This document shows positions 1 through 10,767 of a stretch of DNA of 64,000 nucleotides, piece after piece; position 1 is the stretch's first letter, and the number at the start of each line of letters is the position of its first letter. The translations under genes and the position numbers were made by a program. The stretch comes from Myxocyprinus asiaticus (taxonomy: Eukaryota > Chordata > Actinopteri > Cypriniformes > Catostomidae), in assembly GCF_019703515.2 (NCBI RefSeq), contig NC_059356.1, positions 23,316,197-23,380,196 on the forward strand. The letters are read 5' to 3'. The notes under the pieces are model-generated. The model was not told where the DNA came from. It searched no databases and saw nothing but the letters and a program-made list of their open reading frames with translations.

Positions 1-494
1 AAATTTTTTGACATTACATATTTTAGCCAGCAGGTGGTGGCAAAAGATCATTTTTGTGTGTAGTATGAGCCAGTTGGTGATGTGAAGTGAGTCAGTGTCA
101 CTCAGTGTTTACATTCAACAGCCTCCATGATCGCTCGTATTACTACTACACTACTAAAGCTAGGAAATAGCTTTGAACAGCTTTAAACAAACAACTTCAG
201 CATAAAGGCTCAACACAGCCGAGAGACACAACAGACTGATTAATTACACAAACTCAAGGTGCTTACCACTTACCGGAGTTTATTGGAGAGGAAGTACTGT
301 TTAAAATGGCGGAGGAGATTGCGGTTTCTATAGTGAAAGACTCTTGTGCACCGGCTACCGCGAAATAGGCAGGAATACCCCCGCTTGGATGGCTATTTTT
401 CCACTGAGAAAATAGGATGAATATCACCAAAATTACATTATCTTCAGAAAGCTGACAAACAGACTACAGCATCATCAACAGGTGATGACACATG

Positions 495-500
<6 letters not shown>
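1..500. other. Unassigned non-coding DNA
   Basis: No convincing ORF, RNA gene or complete repeat is visible. The stretch has ordinary AT-rich composition. It may be part of an interspersed repeat continuing from outside the window, but I cannot name one. Confidence 0.4.

Positions 501-572
<72 letters not shown>
501..572. repeat. Compound microsatellite (CT)15(CA)21
   Basis: Uninterrupted CT dinucleotides run from 501 to 530 and switch directly to CA dinucleotides to 572. Such compound dinucleotide tracts are common in fish genomes and are probably length-polymorphic. Confidence 0.95.
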
Positions 573-573
<1 letters not shown>

Positions 574-783
574 CCTTGTTTCTCCTATAAATTGTTAGAA
601 ACAGCCAAAGCCGTGTTACTATTTCTAAAGTGATATTTTTGAATTACTAACGAAGACTTGGACGCATCATTTGGTTTAGCAATGGCAGATTCTGATCCGT
701 CGCATAAGAAAGTGGTTCCATGCACAAATGCCCAAATTTTTTAAAATGTACTTGTTCATTGAACTGTTGTATATAAGCAATAT

Positions 784-918
784 CACACTCGCAACTGTGC
801 GATATGGCCCTAAATCAGCACTGCTGTGATTACTTACGGCACTTGGCATGCAGCCTCGTGCCTGCAGCCGAATCATAGCAGTGCTGATGTAGGGCCATAT
901 CGCACTCTTGCTTGTGTG
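784..918. repeat. Palindromic hairpin repeat (MITE-like)
   Basis: Positions 797-831 and 871-905 are 35-bp reverse complements with two mismatches. Weaker pairing extends out to about 784 and 918, leaving a 39-bp loop. The arms share the word GGGCCATATCGCAC. No target duplication or terminal signature is clear. It could be a folded miniature transposon or the core of a larger repeat. A hairpin RNA gene is possible from the folding alone, but the stem is too long and GC-matched to favour a microRNA. Confidence 0.6.
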
Positions 919-3479
919 TGTGCTTAAATATATATTGCCTTTTAACACAGCTCTCTGGAATATTCTATTCTGATTGGTATATCCCTTCATCTAGCGATCT
1001 GATATTTCTGAATTAAGGGGATAAAGTCATATCAAAAGGTATTGCAAGTAATTTTTCCTACTTCTATATAATAATTTCAACTCAAATCAATATTTTATGT
1101 CTATTTATTTACTTATTTATTTATTTGGTAAGGAGCTGTGTAATAAGTGGGATAATGTACAGTCAGTCGGTCATTATACCAAAATAATCCCCTACCAGAT
1201 GATTTACTACATTATCCCTTACATAATGAACAAAACAGATTAAAAGAAAAAAAAAAAGAAAGCTTTTCTTCATTGACTAAACTGGATAATTATTCTGGAT
1301 TTAACCTGTATATCCTTAGTGACTGTCAAGTGAAGTAGATAACAGTGGGTTTTGTTTGCCTATAAAATGCATTGGCACAAAAAATAGTACACTAAATTTT
1401 TTTATAAAATACAAAATACACTTTAATAGAAAGCAGGATTTGTGGCAATATTGTGTTCAAGCACATCAAATAAACAATATTAATTTGAATAAGTGCTGTG
1501 AAGTGGGCTAGGTATAATCCTTTCCTAGATCCGATATCATTAACCAGAGAACCTCTGCACAAGCTTCAGTGGGCGTTTTGGACAACAAGAGAGGAAAAAA
1601 ACTAGAATTATTGTTTGTTTTTGTTTTTTTTTTCTCAAAAGTACACTTTCTGCCTTTTGTAAATGTGAAATGTGGTATTCATCTCCTAATTGGGCAGAAG
1701 GGAGAAAGGACAGGAACAGAGTGTACGAGAGTGCGTATTTGTGTCTCAGTCGACACTTTTTCTTCCTCTCATCCTCTCCTCTTCATGCTAATTAATGAGC
1801 GAGCTGACAAAAACACCTGATGCAGGTCACAATCCATCCATTGAGTCATTCTAAAATGCAATCTGTCCCCCCTCCGTCCCTGCCCTTCTGTCTCAGGTGA
1901 AATCAAGCATTATTCTTTGCCCTTTCCAGCTGTGCCACAGCGTTTCACTGGGGCTTTTTTGTCTGTGTCTCTGGTTCTTTCAAATCATTCACAGAGGCAG
2001 CTTTCTTCCATACTTGCCTTATGTATTAATGAGGGTGAAGGATCTGTGCTCTTTGTTTTTTCTTTGTATGGGCATCTCTAAAATATCTGTTTAAACAACA
2101 TGAAAAGGCAAAATGGGCAAACAAGTGAGGGTGCCGTCTTAAGCCTTGGGCTAACCGGAACCATCTCAGGACTCAGTGTGTTATTGGACAGAACACCACG
2201 GGGGGTGGTCTTAATATTTCATGAAGTTCAGCAGACAAGCTGGGCTCAGACACCTGGGCTCTAGATTTCAACTGCCTGACAAGATCCTGGCTTGTTTAAC
2301 ACTTTGTGACTAAGGGCAATGTGGCAGTGTATTGGACTAATGGCAAATTGACAAAAAAGCCCTTATTCAAAGAAAGAGAAACAGCTTCCCGACACTGAAA
2401 TGCACGAGACAGATAGCGAATGCAACGATGTGTGCAAAATATATCAAAATTTAATCAGAGTCAATTTAGTGATACTATTTTTACCACTGTTGAACAGCCA
2501 TCTTGCATTTCTTGACAACTTCACATCCATTGACTTCTCATTTGCGATGTTGATAGATAACGTTATTCTAGTTCTTCATCTTGAGGCCTTAAAAATTTAT
2601 TTTGCCATTTTGAAAGACTGTATTAGTCAAGCTTTCGTAAACAGCATGAATGTGAATTAATGCAGCTTGAAGCTGAATCAATGAATCAACTCTGTAGTCC
2701 TCACATTATTTAGATCATACTATTGGCTAACCATTGACATAAGAGAGACATTAGCTATCTTTTTTTAAGATGAGATACAGAGATGTTGTTTTAAACTGAG
2801 GCATCGATTTAGATACACTCCGTGGGGTCATTTTACATAGCCTATTATTAATAAGGATCCCTGCACTGTCTGACTGTTAAAATGAACCTTATTTTTTTCA
2901 GTTGAGAAAGAGAAATTTTCTTAATCAACGCTAGTGAAAATCTATGTATCCTCTTTTGTTCTAGTAGATGCTTAGGACCATGTTGATTTCGTACCAGCAT
3001 GGCCGTAAACTCATGCATTATAGAATTTGACACCAAAAATGTTTCTTAATTAGATGCATGCATTTCATTAAATATGTACAGTATGCCAGATCTTTTCAGT
3101 TTATACATTTAAATGTTTTATAATATTTCACTTGCAACACTGGAGCACAATGTATATTCCAATGTATACAAAATGGCCTTTGCACAGAGGAAAGTCTTGT
3201 GTGCAAACACACAGTTGAGTAACAGTGCGTTATCATATTACAGAATGTGGGCTTCTTACTGATTGTGATTCAAAACAGAATGATTAACACTGCGAGCTGA
3301 AAACATCTGGCCTCATAAATACTGTTTTATGCATAAGTGACAGAATGAATACATTCCTGTCAGCAATGCCATAGGCTATAAATTGATTATGCTGGAGTAT
3401 TCCAGTGCTGTCTATGCTTGTCTCTTAGACACCATTTTAACATTGTTTAAGCCTTATATGTATGTATTTATTGCTTCAT
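919..3479. other. Non-coding stretch, no gene seen
   Basis: This is AT-rich DNA with a short TATTTA-type run near 1095-1125. Words around 1130-1210 look like an old interspersed DNA repeat. All ORFs are under 100 codons and lack recognisable domains, so they are treated as chance. Confidence 0.5.
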
Positions 3480-3657
3480 CATTTTGGCACCCATTCACAT
3501 GCATTGTATGGACTGACAGAAGAGAGATATTATTTTAAAAATCTTCATTTGTGTTCTGCAAAAGAAAGGAAGTCATGCATATCTGGGATGTCAGGAGGGT
3601 GAGTAAATTATGAGAGAATTTTCATTTTTGGGTGAACTATACCTTTAAATGTGCCAT
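3480..3657. repeat. MITE fragment of the GGGTGAACTAT family
   Basis: The right end (3595-3657) carries the motif series GAGGGTGAGTAAAT, TTTTCATTTTTGGGTGAAC and a terminal CTTTAAA. Related ends recur at 4020-4232, 27040-27118, 30372-30512 and 44370-44666, so this is a dispersed family with at least five copies here. Only one end is present. I recall this as a very abundant cyprinid short repeat with TTAA-type ends. Confidence 0.6.
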
Positions 3658-4019
3658 GTCTCCAGTGACAGCAGTGATGTCAGATGGTGCTCATAAATAT
3701 TTGCAGATGAAACAGTAGAAGTAGAGGCACATGTAAATGTCTAATGCTAGAGTTCAGGTTTTGATGCAAAATGTTACAAGCGTTTGCACAGCGGAGCTGG
3801 TGCAATAGTGTTGTATTTAAGCAATAAGGTACAAGAAGCCATGTTGCATTGTTAATATATTGTTTGTGTGGCTGAAGGGCATTGTTGGCAACCCCTGCAG
3901 ACACCTCAGCTATGACAAGTATATTCATAGAATATGAATACAGTATTAAGGACACCAATTTTCAGTAAATCTTAGGTTATTAAAATAGCTCATTCAATAA
4001 TTATAAAAAAACAAAATCA

Positions 4020-4232
4020 ATTACTCACCCTCATGTTGTTCCAAACCTGTTTGACTTTCTTTCAAAGGTGGGACAAAAAATGAGATGTTAGGCAGTGGTA
4101 TTACTCTCACCATTCAATTTCTTTGCATGAAAAAAGGGATGTAATGAACATGACATTCTGCCTAACATCTCCTTTTGTGTTCCGCCTTAGAAAAAAGTAA
4201 TGCAGGTTTGGAATAATGGGTGATGTGTGGTG
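4020..4232. repeat. Palindromic MITE copy of the same family
   Basis: The left arm (CTCACCCTCATGTTGTTCC, about 4025-4043) is answered by a reverse-complementary right arm (CAGGTTTGGAATAATGGGTG, about 4203-4222). Inner complementary words GAGATGTTAGGCA and TGCCTAACATCTC lie between them. This is the self-complementary layout of a miniature inverted-repeat element. The arms have diverged. Confidence 0.6.
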
Positions 4233-4726
4233 ATACAGTGAACAGGCGTTCTGCGTCTTAGCTTTTACTATATTGTGGATTTTAGCATGACTGGGACGAT
4301 GCATGGCTCCAGACAAAAAAAAAAAAAAAATGACTTAGGAGCCAAATGAAACATTAAGGAGCCAAATGGCTGTTTTTAGTTGCCAAATCATATGATTGCT
4401 CGATTTAGATTGTTGTTCAGAAACAAGATAGAAAGCAGAAGGAAGACAGCTGATAACCCATTCATCGAAGATTTAATATACAGTATTTATAGTTGAGAAG
4501 ATACGTAAGTTTGCATTCCCCTTTTGTCTCATCAATGTTCACATCCCTTCTTATAATTGATACAAATATAAGAGATAAAACATGTTTTTATTTAGTACTG
4601 CCCTTCAGAATCTACATTACAGATATTTACATAAAGCATAGTATGCATATAGTAGTGTGTTGCCTTCTTGAGCATCAATTAATATTTGCACCTAGTGTAA
4701 TAGTTGTGTATGAGTCCCTAAATTGT

Positions 4727-4728
<2 letters not shown>

Positions 4729-4794
<66 letters not shown>
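4729..4794. repeat. (TA)n microsatellite
   Basis: About 32 uninterrupted TA units. It produces long meaningless Tyr-Ile ORFs on both strands, which are not genes. Confidence 0.95.
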
Positions 4795-4798
<4 letters not shown>

Positions 4799-5216
4799 GG
4801 TGCGGGACTTTTAATTATAAAGAAGCCCAAAATAAATATATATATTTTTGGGTGGTTCATGAAAAAGAACCGGTTAAAAATAGTAATATGTTCACGGCTT
4901 TCTTGCGCTGGGTTTGTTGTTGCATGCAGCGAGCTCATCACAACAGAATGGTGTGTGCTTTAAAGATGCATTCAATAAGATGATATCTGACAAAACCGCA
5001 TATGAACGCACACAACCCGACTGTCGGCAGTGGTGACTAGATTTTAAATGATTGTCGCAATCAATTATTTTTGGCCGCATTTGCGACCATTTTAGTCGCA
5101 GTCTGCAACCCTGCAATGTATTGACTAATCAGCATCCAGCACCAGAATGATCCATTTTATAACAGTATTTGCAACTTTGCAACAGTCTTTGCAGTCTTTT
5201 ACAACTGAGACCATTA

Positions 5217-5545
5217 ATAGACTTTATTCACGCTAGCGCCATCTTTGATTTTTAATGGGAATGACAACGAGGCTGTGAGGGACAAACTTACAGTCTCTTT
5301 AATGGTCTGTACTGCAGTTTAAAGTGTTTTTGGATCACTCCGTGGACAAAACATTGAAATAATATCTTTCCAAGAACATTCAGTATACAAAGAACTCCAG
5401 ACAACATGAGTTGTGGAAAATCAGATGTGATCTAGGAGCTTTATACAATTCGTGGCATTGAAGAGATGGTAAGTCTATCCCTCACAGCCTCGTTGTCATT
5501 CCTATTAAAAAGCAAAGATGGCACTAGCGTGAATAAGGTCTATAT
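5217..5545. mobile_element. Non-autonomous DNA element with ~90-bp terminal inverted repeats
   Basis: The left arm 5217-5305 is the reverse complement of 5454-5545 with roughly 88-90% identity. Shared words include GCCATCTTTG, AATGACAACGAGGCTGTGAG and the end motif TTATTCACGCTAGCG. About 150 bp of unrelated AT-rich sequence separates the arms. There is no coding capacity. Flanking TA dinucleotides would fit a TA-target superfamily, but the exact duplication cannot be fixed. Confidence 0.7.
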
Positions 5546-5558
5546 GGTACAATATAGA

Positions 5559-5595
5559 CCCCCCCCCCCCACACGCACACACACACACACACACA
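5559..5595. repeat. (C)12(CA)n simple repeat
   Basis: A run of 12 C (5559-5570) is followed by CA dinucleotides with one CG interruption, immediately right of the inverted-repeat element. Confidence 0.9.
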
Positions 5596-6596
5596 CTCAC
5601 TCGTTTGTGCATTTTATGTGGATTTTGACTGTAAGTGTGGAGAGCAGTGTCTCACAATCTTTTGTTATTAAAATGTCAGCTCAGTCTGATGCAATTTTAC
5701 ACGTAACCTCAAAGGTCAGCTGTACAAATTAAAATACAACTGGACCCGCTCTTCTCTGACTAAAACACAGGTCTGTAAAAATCTGTGTAATGTACATCTA
5801 TCACTTTCTCAGCTTTAAACAAATGTGTAAATACATATGCACTTAATTGGCTTACAACCAATTAGGCATTAACTCCTGCTTTTAATTAATTTATCATGGA
5901 CTGCTGACAACGTGATGAAGGCACAGAGCTTTTCTGTCTTTAAGTACGGAGGTCTGACTGTGCCTTTATAATGTGTTGACTCACTTTCATTCTATCCTAA
6001 GTGAGTCTTTAAAGGTGATGTGTGTAATTTTTGTAGGGTTAAAAGGCCTTCTTCTAACCCATTTTAAAATTGCAGTGTGTAATTTCTTTGCCAAAAAGGA
6101 CTGCAAAAAATCATCACCGTTTCAAAAAATTTAAAACACTGAACGTCTTTCACTGTAGTCCCGCCCCAAAATCATATTATTGGTTGAGCCAATGTTGCTA
6201 TATTGGGTCGCCCATAAGGAGTTCATGGAAAGTTTCATGGAAATACATGGAAAGAGAGCTGGATCAATTAGCATTCCTATTCATCTCAATATAAATCCCT
6301 GATCACTCTGGAACCACAGAATATGACATCCTGACAACACTGATTGGTGGATGGCACCAAAAGTACATGCACAGAAACAAACCATTCACAAGCTCTCCAA
6401 AAACATTGGTCACTGGTAAAACATCTACTATAATATAATTACATTTTTGCAATTTATCTGAGTGCAAAAAGAAAGAAAGAAAACTGCCACCAATGGACAA
6501 AGACGTTTTTTCCAACATAATGAGGGAGGAACAGCATCTACCAGCAAGTGCTAACTGCTGAAGCAGATTACAATTCCCTTTGGAGCCTCTAGTGGT

Positions 6597-7857
6597 TAGA
6601 GGTCTGCAATCCGACTCGGGCCCGATGGGTTTTAGGCTGGGTTCGGGTCAGTTTTTCAAGTAGGGGTTTGGGTCGGGTTTGTAATTAATGAAAAAATAAA
6701 CAGGCATACCAAACTTGTTTCGTGCTCTCTCTCACAGACACATGCGAAAGGATGAGTTAGGGGCCGTTCACACAGAACGTGTTTTTGCGCATATCTGTTC
6801 TGTTTTCCCATTGTTTTCCTATGTAAACACATGCTGGATGAATGTCTTTGACTGTTGCACCACGTCTCGTTGTTTCTTCAGCGTCTCGCGCAGGACCGGC
6901 ACATATTGTTTTATTTATTTATTTTTTCTCTCCAATTTGGAATGCCCAATTCCCAATGCGCTCTATGTCCTCATGGAGCCATAGTGACTCACCCCACTCT
7001 AAGTTGCCTCTGCATCTGAGACCGTCAATCCGCGCATCTTTTCACATGGCTTGTTGAGCGCATTACCACAGAGACATAGCACATGTGGAGGCTTCACGCT
7101 ATTCTCCGCAGCATCCACACACAACTCACAATGAGAGCGAGAACCACATTATAGTGACCACAAGGAGGTTACCCCATGTGACTCTATCCTCCCTAGCAAC
7201 TGGGCCAATTTGATTGCTTAGGAGACCTGGCTGGAGTCGCTCAGCATGCCCTGGATTCGAACTCACAACTCCAGGGTTGATAGTCAGCATATTTGCTTGC
7301 TGAGCTAACCAGGCCCAGGACTGGCACTTTTTAAACACTGTGTCAAGTTAAAAATAACTTTTTTTAAAAAAGAGACACCTGCACTCTGTTCCATTCTTTG
7401 CGCTGCATCTAGATTGTTTTTAGTGCAGGTTTCACAAAGATTCAATGTTCTGAACAAGTTCAGGCTGCATAGAGGGGACTGTTGCATAGTTTCATATTAT
7501 TCCAGATTGTTCTGCACCAAGCAAAGTTTCAGCACGTAAACAGTTTTAATTAATATGCTTTTAATTTTAATATGCTTTTAATCTTTTAATTAATCAATGC
7601 TTTTTACCCTTCTGCTCTAATGTACTGAAGGGCTGCCATGCCATGTTAAAACTGTATACATTTACTGTTTCAATACTGTGTTGCCTATATAAAATACAGT
7701 CTATTGCATCTACTTGCTTGGAGAAGAAATTATAAAGATGGTGTGCGATGTCAGGTTCGGGCTTATAATCTGACGGTATTGTTCGGGCCAGGTAGGGTCG
7801 GCCCACACGGTCTTGTCTACGGGTCGGGTGTCATTTTAAGGCCCATACAGGCCTCTA
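6597..7857. mobile_element. Non-autonomous hAT element with nested SINE
   Basis: The termini are TAGAGGTCTG (6597) and CAGGCCTCTA (ending 7857). The flanks CTAGTGGT (6589-6596) and CTAGTGGC (7858-7865) match 7/8, as expected for the 8-bp duplication of hAT elements. No transposase is encoded. Both ends carry GC-rich GGGTCGGG-type subterminal repeats. A second copy at 31595-32423 lacks the SINE and so acts as the empty site. It is inserted in the TTAA element at 6013-7887. Confidence 0.85.
6903..7315 (-). mobile_element. tRNA-derived SINE
   Basis: On the minus strand the head (7315 to about 7245) reads like a tRNA, with an A box TAGCTCAGCA and a B box GAGTTCGAATCC (plus-strand 7252-7264). A ~320-bp body and an A/T-rich (TAAA)n-type tail at the left follow. 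The element is bounded by 12-bp direct repeats, CAGGACCGGCAC (6891-6902) and CAGGACTGGCAC (7316-7327), the target duplication of LINE-mediated insertion. The paired hAT copy at 31.6 kb lacks it. I recall the family as widespread in cyprinids. It is transcribed by RNA polymerase III when active. Confidence 0.88.
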
Positions 7858-7891
7858 CTAGTGGCACAAAAATCACACACTGCAACTTTAA

Positions 7892-8377
7892 AGGGGTCGT
7901 GACAAAAGGAACCACATTTTCCTTGATCTTTTGACATTTAAGAGGTCATTGTACTATAAAACATACTGTAAGTTTCAGAACTCAAAACTTCCTCACTGCA
8001 AAAAAAGCATTTGTTGAAACAAAGCTGCCAGAAAGACTCGTTCTCTACTTCCTCCACATTGTGATGTCACACTGTGGTAGACATTTGTATCTGACCATCT
8101 CCACATCAACACAGACTTCACCTTGACACTTCTGTAGCCCCGTCCAATGGTGAGTAGTGAGATGGCAAGGAGACAGCAGGTCAGTTAAGAGCAGAGAGCC
8201 AATCATAACAGTGGATGTTTACTATCAAGTATTAAAGGAGAAACAGCACCAAAACAGAGAGTTTCTGAAAAAGGGTCAGAATGAGGGTGAAAAATGATAA
8301 TGTTTTACAAATATATGACTGTTTTTTGTGCAAAAAACTTAACTAATTTTATAAGTAAATCTCAAGGAACATATTAA

Positions 8378-8410
<33 letters not shown>

Positions 8411-8427
8411 GGCATGTCACGACCCCT
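7892..8427. mobile_element. TTAA-target MITE (AGGGGTCGTGACA ends)
   Basis: The inverted termini AGGGGTCGTGACA (7892) and TGTCACGACCCCT (ending 8427) are perfect. TTAA is present at 7888-7891 and 8428-8431. The left TTAA is also the right target site of the element ending at 7887. It is non-coding and includes an (AAT)n run at 8378-8410. It is consistent with a non-autonomous piggyBac-like element, although the terminal bases are not the classical CCC. Confidence 0.8.
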
Positions 8428-8594
8428 TTAATGTGAAAAGACAACTGAGTTCCAGCAGGTATCAGAGGGCGGAAGGGCCAACAGGAATGTTTGGGAAATT
8501 GGTTTGCAAACTATTATTTTTGCCTTTCCTTTTCATGCAGCATGAGGTGCAAACCTCACATTTAAACAAGAGATGCTAATGCAACATTGGTATC

Positions 8595-8596
<2 letters not shown>

Positions 8597-8650
<54 letters not shown>
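8597..8650. repeat. (CA)n microsatellite
   Basis: About 27 uninterrupted CA units. Confidence 0.95.
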
Positions 8651-8654
<4 letters not shown>

Positions 8655-9178
8655 CCATTACTACAAAACAAATCTATATCATTATACAGGGGAGAAACTC
8701 TATTATGAAGATGATTATGGTATCTTGATGGGAGATTAAGAGATAGAGAAGCATAATGATGAGAACTGGGAAGAATTCTGCACTACATGAAAAGTGCTGT
8801 TATTTGTTTCAGATGATTAAATGTTACAGAAAATGTTGCATGTTTGACTGGTTGATTAGATATGCGAGTGGAGGAACAATGGTTTCTGTATTATATGAGT
8901 TTTAAAATAAATGATGGAAGACAGCAATAAACATGTACTCAGTGATATATACAATAATGCAATGTGGAATACAAGGAGAGAGTTGTTTTATTTATCAGCA
9001 AATTTTAGTTTTTTTTTTGTTTTGTTTTGTTTTTTCAAATAAAGTATGCCAGAATAAAATGTTTTATTGGTTTCCTGCCTTCCTGATAAACAAGCAAAAT
9101 AAATGTATTCTCACTTCTTACAGCATTGTGTTGCAAATAATAAAACACATTTATGGAACCCTGAAATTCTACCACATA

Positions 9179-9379
9179 CAGGTGCATCTCAATAAATTAG
9201 AATGTCGTGGAAAAGTTCATTTATTTCAGTAATTCAACTCAAATTGTGAAACTCGTGTATTAAATAAATTCAATGCACACAGACTGAAGTAGTTTAAGTC
9301 TTTGGTTCTTTTAATTGTGATGATTTTGGCTCACATTTAACAAAAACCCACCAATTCACTATCTCAAAAAATTAGAATA
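9179..9379. repeat. Left terminal inverted repeat of Tc1-like element
   Basis: A 201-bp arm pairs with 10565-10765. It contains the outer ATCTCAATAAATTAGAATG motif and an inner ATCTCAAAAAATTAGAATA motif near 9360-9379. Paired outer and inner sites of this kind are typical transposase-binding repeats of IR/DR-type Tc1 elements. Confidence 0.93.
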
Positions 9380-9441
9380 TGGTGACATGCCAATCAGCTA
9401 ATCAACTCAAAACACCTGCAAAGGTTTCCTGAGCCTTCAAA

Positions 9442-10482
9442 ATGGTCTCTCAGTTTGGTTCACTAGGCTACACAATCATGGGGAAGACTGCTGATCTGAC
9501 AGTTGTCCAGAAGACAATCATTGACACCCTTCACAAGGAGGGTAAGCCACAAACATTCATTGCCAAAGAAACTGGCTGTTCACAGAGTGCTGTATCCAAG
9601 CATGTTAACAGAAAGTTGAGTGGAAGGAAAAAGTGTGGAAGAAAAAGATGCACAACCAACCAAGAGAACCACAGCCTTATGAGAATTGTCAAGCAAAATC
9701 GATTCAAGAATTTGGGTGAACTTCACAAGGAATGGACTGAGGCTGGGGTCAAGGCATCAAGAGCCACCACACACAGACGTGTCAAGGAATTTGGCTACAG
9801 TTGTTGTATTCCTCTTGTTAAGCCACTCCTGAACCACAGACAATGTCAGAGGCGTCTTACCTGGGCTAAGGAGAAGAAGAACTGGACTGTTGCCCAGTGG
9901 TCCAAAGTCCTCTTTTCAGATGAGAGCAAGTTTTGTATTTCATTTGGAAACCAAGGTCCTAGAGTCTGGAGGAAGGGTGGAGAAGCTCATAGCCCAAGTT
10001 GCTTGAAGTCCAGTGTTAAGTTTCCACAGCCTGTGATGATTTGGGGTGCAATGTCATCTGCTGGTGTTGGTCCATTGTGTTTTTTGAAAACCAAAGTCAC
10101 TGCACCCATTTACCAAGAAATTTTGGAGCACTTCATGCTTCCTTCTGCTGACCAGCTTTTTAAAGATGCTGATTTCATTTTCCAGCAGGATTTGGCACCT
10201 GCCCACACTGCCAAAAGCACCAAAAGTTGGTTAAATGACCATGGTGTTGGTGTGCTTGACTGGCCAGCAAACTCACCAGACCTGAACCCCATAGAGAATC
10301 TATGGGGTATTGTCAAGAGGAAAATGAGAAACAAGAGACCAAAAAATGCAGATGAACTGAAGGCCACTGTCAAAGAAACCTGGGCTTCCATACCACCTCA
10401 GCAGTGCCACAAACTGATCACCTCCATGCCACGCCGAATTGAGGCAGTAATTAAAGCAATAGGAGCCCCTACCAAGTATTGA
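9442..10482 (+). CDS. Tc1-like DD34E transposase
   Basis: A cut-and-paste transposase that binds the element's inverted repeats and integrates at TA. The frame is open for 346 codons. The likelier start is the second ATG at 9478 (residue 13, beginning MGKTADLT), giving 334 residues, the usual Tc1 length. An N-terminal helix-turn-helix (about residues 18-60, CSQSAVSKHV recognition segment) is followed by a basic GRKKCGRKRC linker, a second DNA-binding region and the DDE catalytic core. Catalytic residues are D160 in SDESKF, D250 in QQDLAPAH and E285 in SPDLNPIENLW, with 34 residues between the last two. There are no stops, frameshifts or introns. Terminal repeats at 99% identity suggest recent arrival. 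Whether the protein is active cannot be told from sequence alone. Confidence 0.97.
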   Translation: MVSQFGSLGYTIMGKTADLTVVQKTIIDTLHKEGKPQTFIAKETGCSQSAVSKHVNRKLSGRKKCGRKRCTTNQENHSLMRIVKQNRFKNLGELHKEWTEAGVKASRATTHRRVKEFGYSCCIPLVKPLLNHRQCQRRLTWAKEKKNWTVAQWSKVLFSDESKFCISFGNQGPRVWRKGGEAHSPSCLKSSVKFPQPVMIWGAMSSAGVGPLCFLKTKVTAPIYQEILEHFMLPSADQLFKDADFIFQQDLAPAHTAKSTKSWLNDHGVGVLDWPANSPDLNPIENLWGIVKRKMRNKRPKNADELKATVKETWASIPPQQCHKLITSMPRRIEAVIKAIGAPTKY

Positions 10483-10564
10483 GTACATATACAGTAAATG
10501 AACATACTTTCCAGAAGGCCAACAATTCATTAAAAATGTTTTTTTTTTTATTGGTCTTATGATG

Positions 10565-10765
10565 TATTCTAATTTTTTGAGATAGTGAATTGGTGGGTTT
10601 TTGTTAAATGTGAGCCAAAATCATCACAATTAAAAGAACCAAAGACTTAAACTACTTCAGTCTGTGTGCATTGAATTTATTTAATACACGAGTTTCACAA
10701 TTTGAGTTGAATTACTGAAATAAATGAACTTTTCCATGACATTCTAATTTATTGAGATGCACTTG
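10565..10765. repeat. Right terminal inverted repeat of Tc1-like element
   Basis: The reverse complement matches 9179-9379 except for two substitutions, both in the outermost ~30 bp. Confidence 0.93.
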
Positions 10766-10767
10766 TA

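Larger units (their letters stand above)
6013..7887. mobile_element. TTAA-target MITE, split by a hAT insertion
   Basis: The left end AGGTGATGTGTGTAATTTTT (6013) and the reverse complement of the right end (AGTTGCAGTGTGTGATTTTT, ending 7887) are matching inverted repeats. TTAA lies on both sides (6009-6012 and 7888-7891). Only ~620 bp belong to this element, because the hAT insertion at 6597-7857 plus one copy of its target duplication accounts for the rest. There is no coding sequence. A related diverged copy is at 48225-48480. The TTAA target resembles piggyBac-type elements. Confidence 0.75.
9179..10765 (+). mobile_element. Intact Tc1-like transposon
   Basis: The element is 1,587 bp and flanked by TA on each side (9177-9178 and 10766-10767), the Tc1/mariner target duplication. 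The ~201-bp terminal inverted repeats (9179-9379 and 10565-10765) differ at only two positions. One uninterrupted transposase ORF fills the centre. The ends begin CAGGTGCATCTCAATAAATT on the left, and CAAGTGCATC when the right end is reverse-complemented. I recognise the family as one of the zebrafish and carp Tc1-like groups but am not sure of its exact name. Confidence 0.97.

Noticed and set aside
784..918. A microRNA precursor
   Set aside because: The stem is nearly perfect over 35 bp with a large structured loop, more like a palindromic repeat. There is no evidence of conservation or processing.
4493..4983. Open frames rich in alternating Tyr-Ile across (TA)n tracts (also near 44.5, 49.0, 49.9 and 58.9 kb)
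   Set aside because: They are translations of dinucleotide repeats, open in several frames on both strands, without flanking domain sequence.
7245..7315. A tRNA gene on the minus strand
   Set aside because: A and B boxes are present, but the sequence continues as a SINE body with 12-bp target duplications, and the anticodon arm is not tRNA-like.
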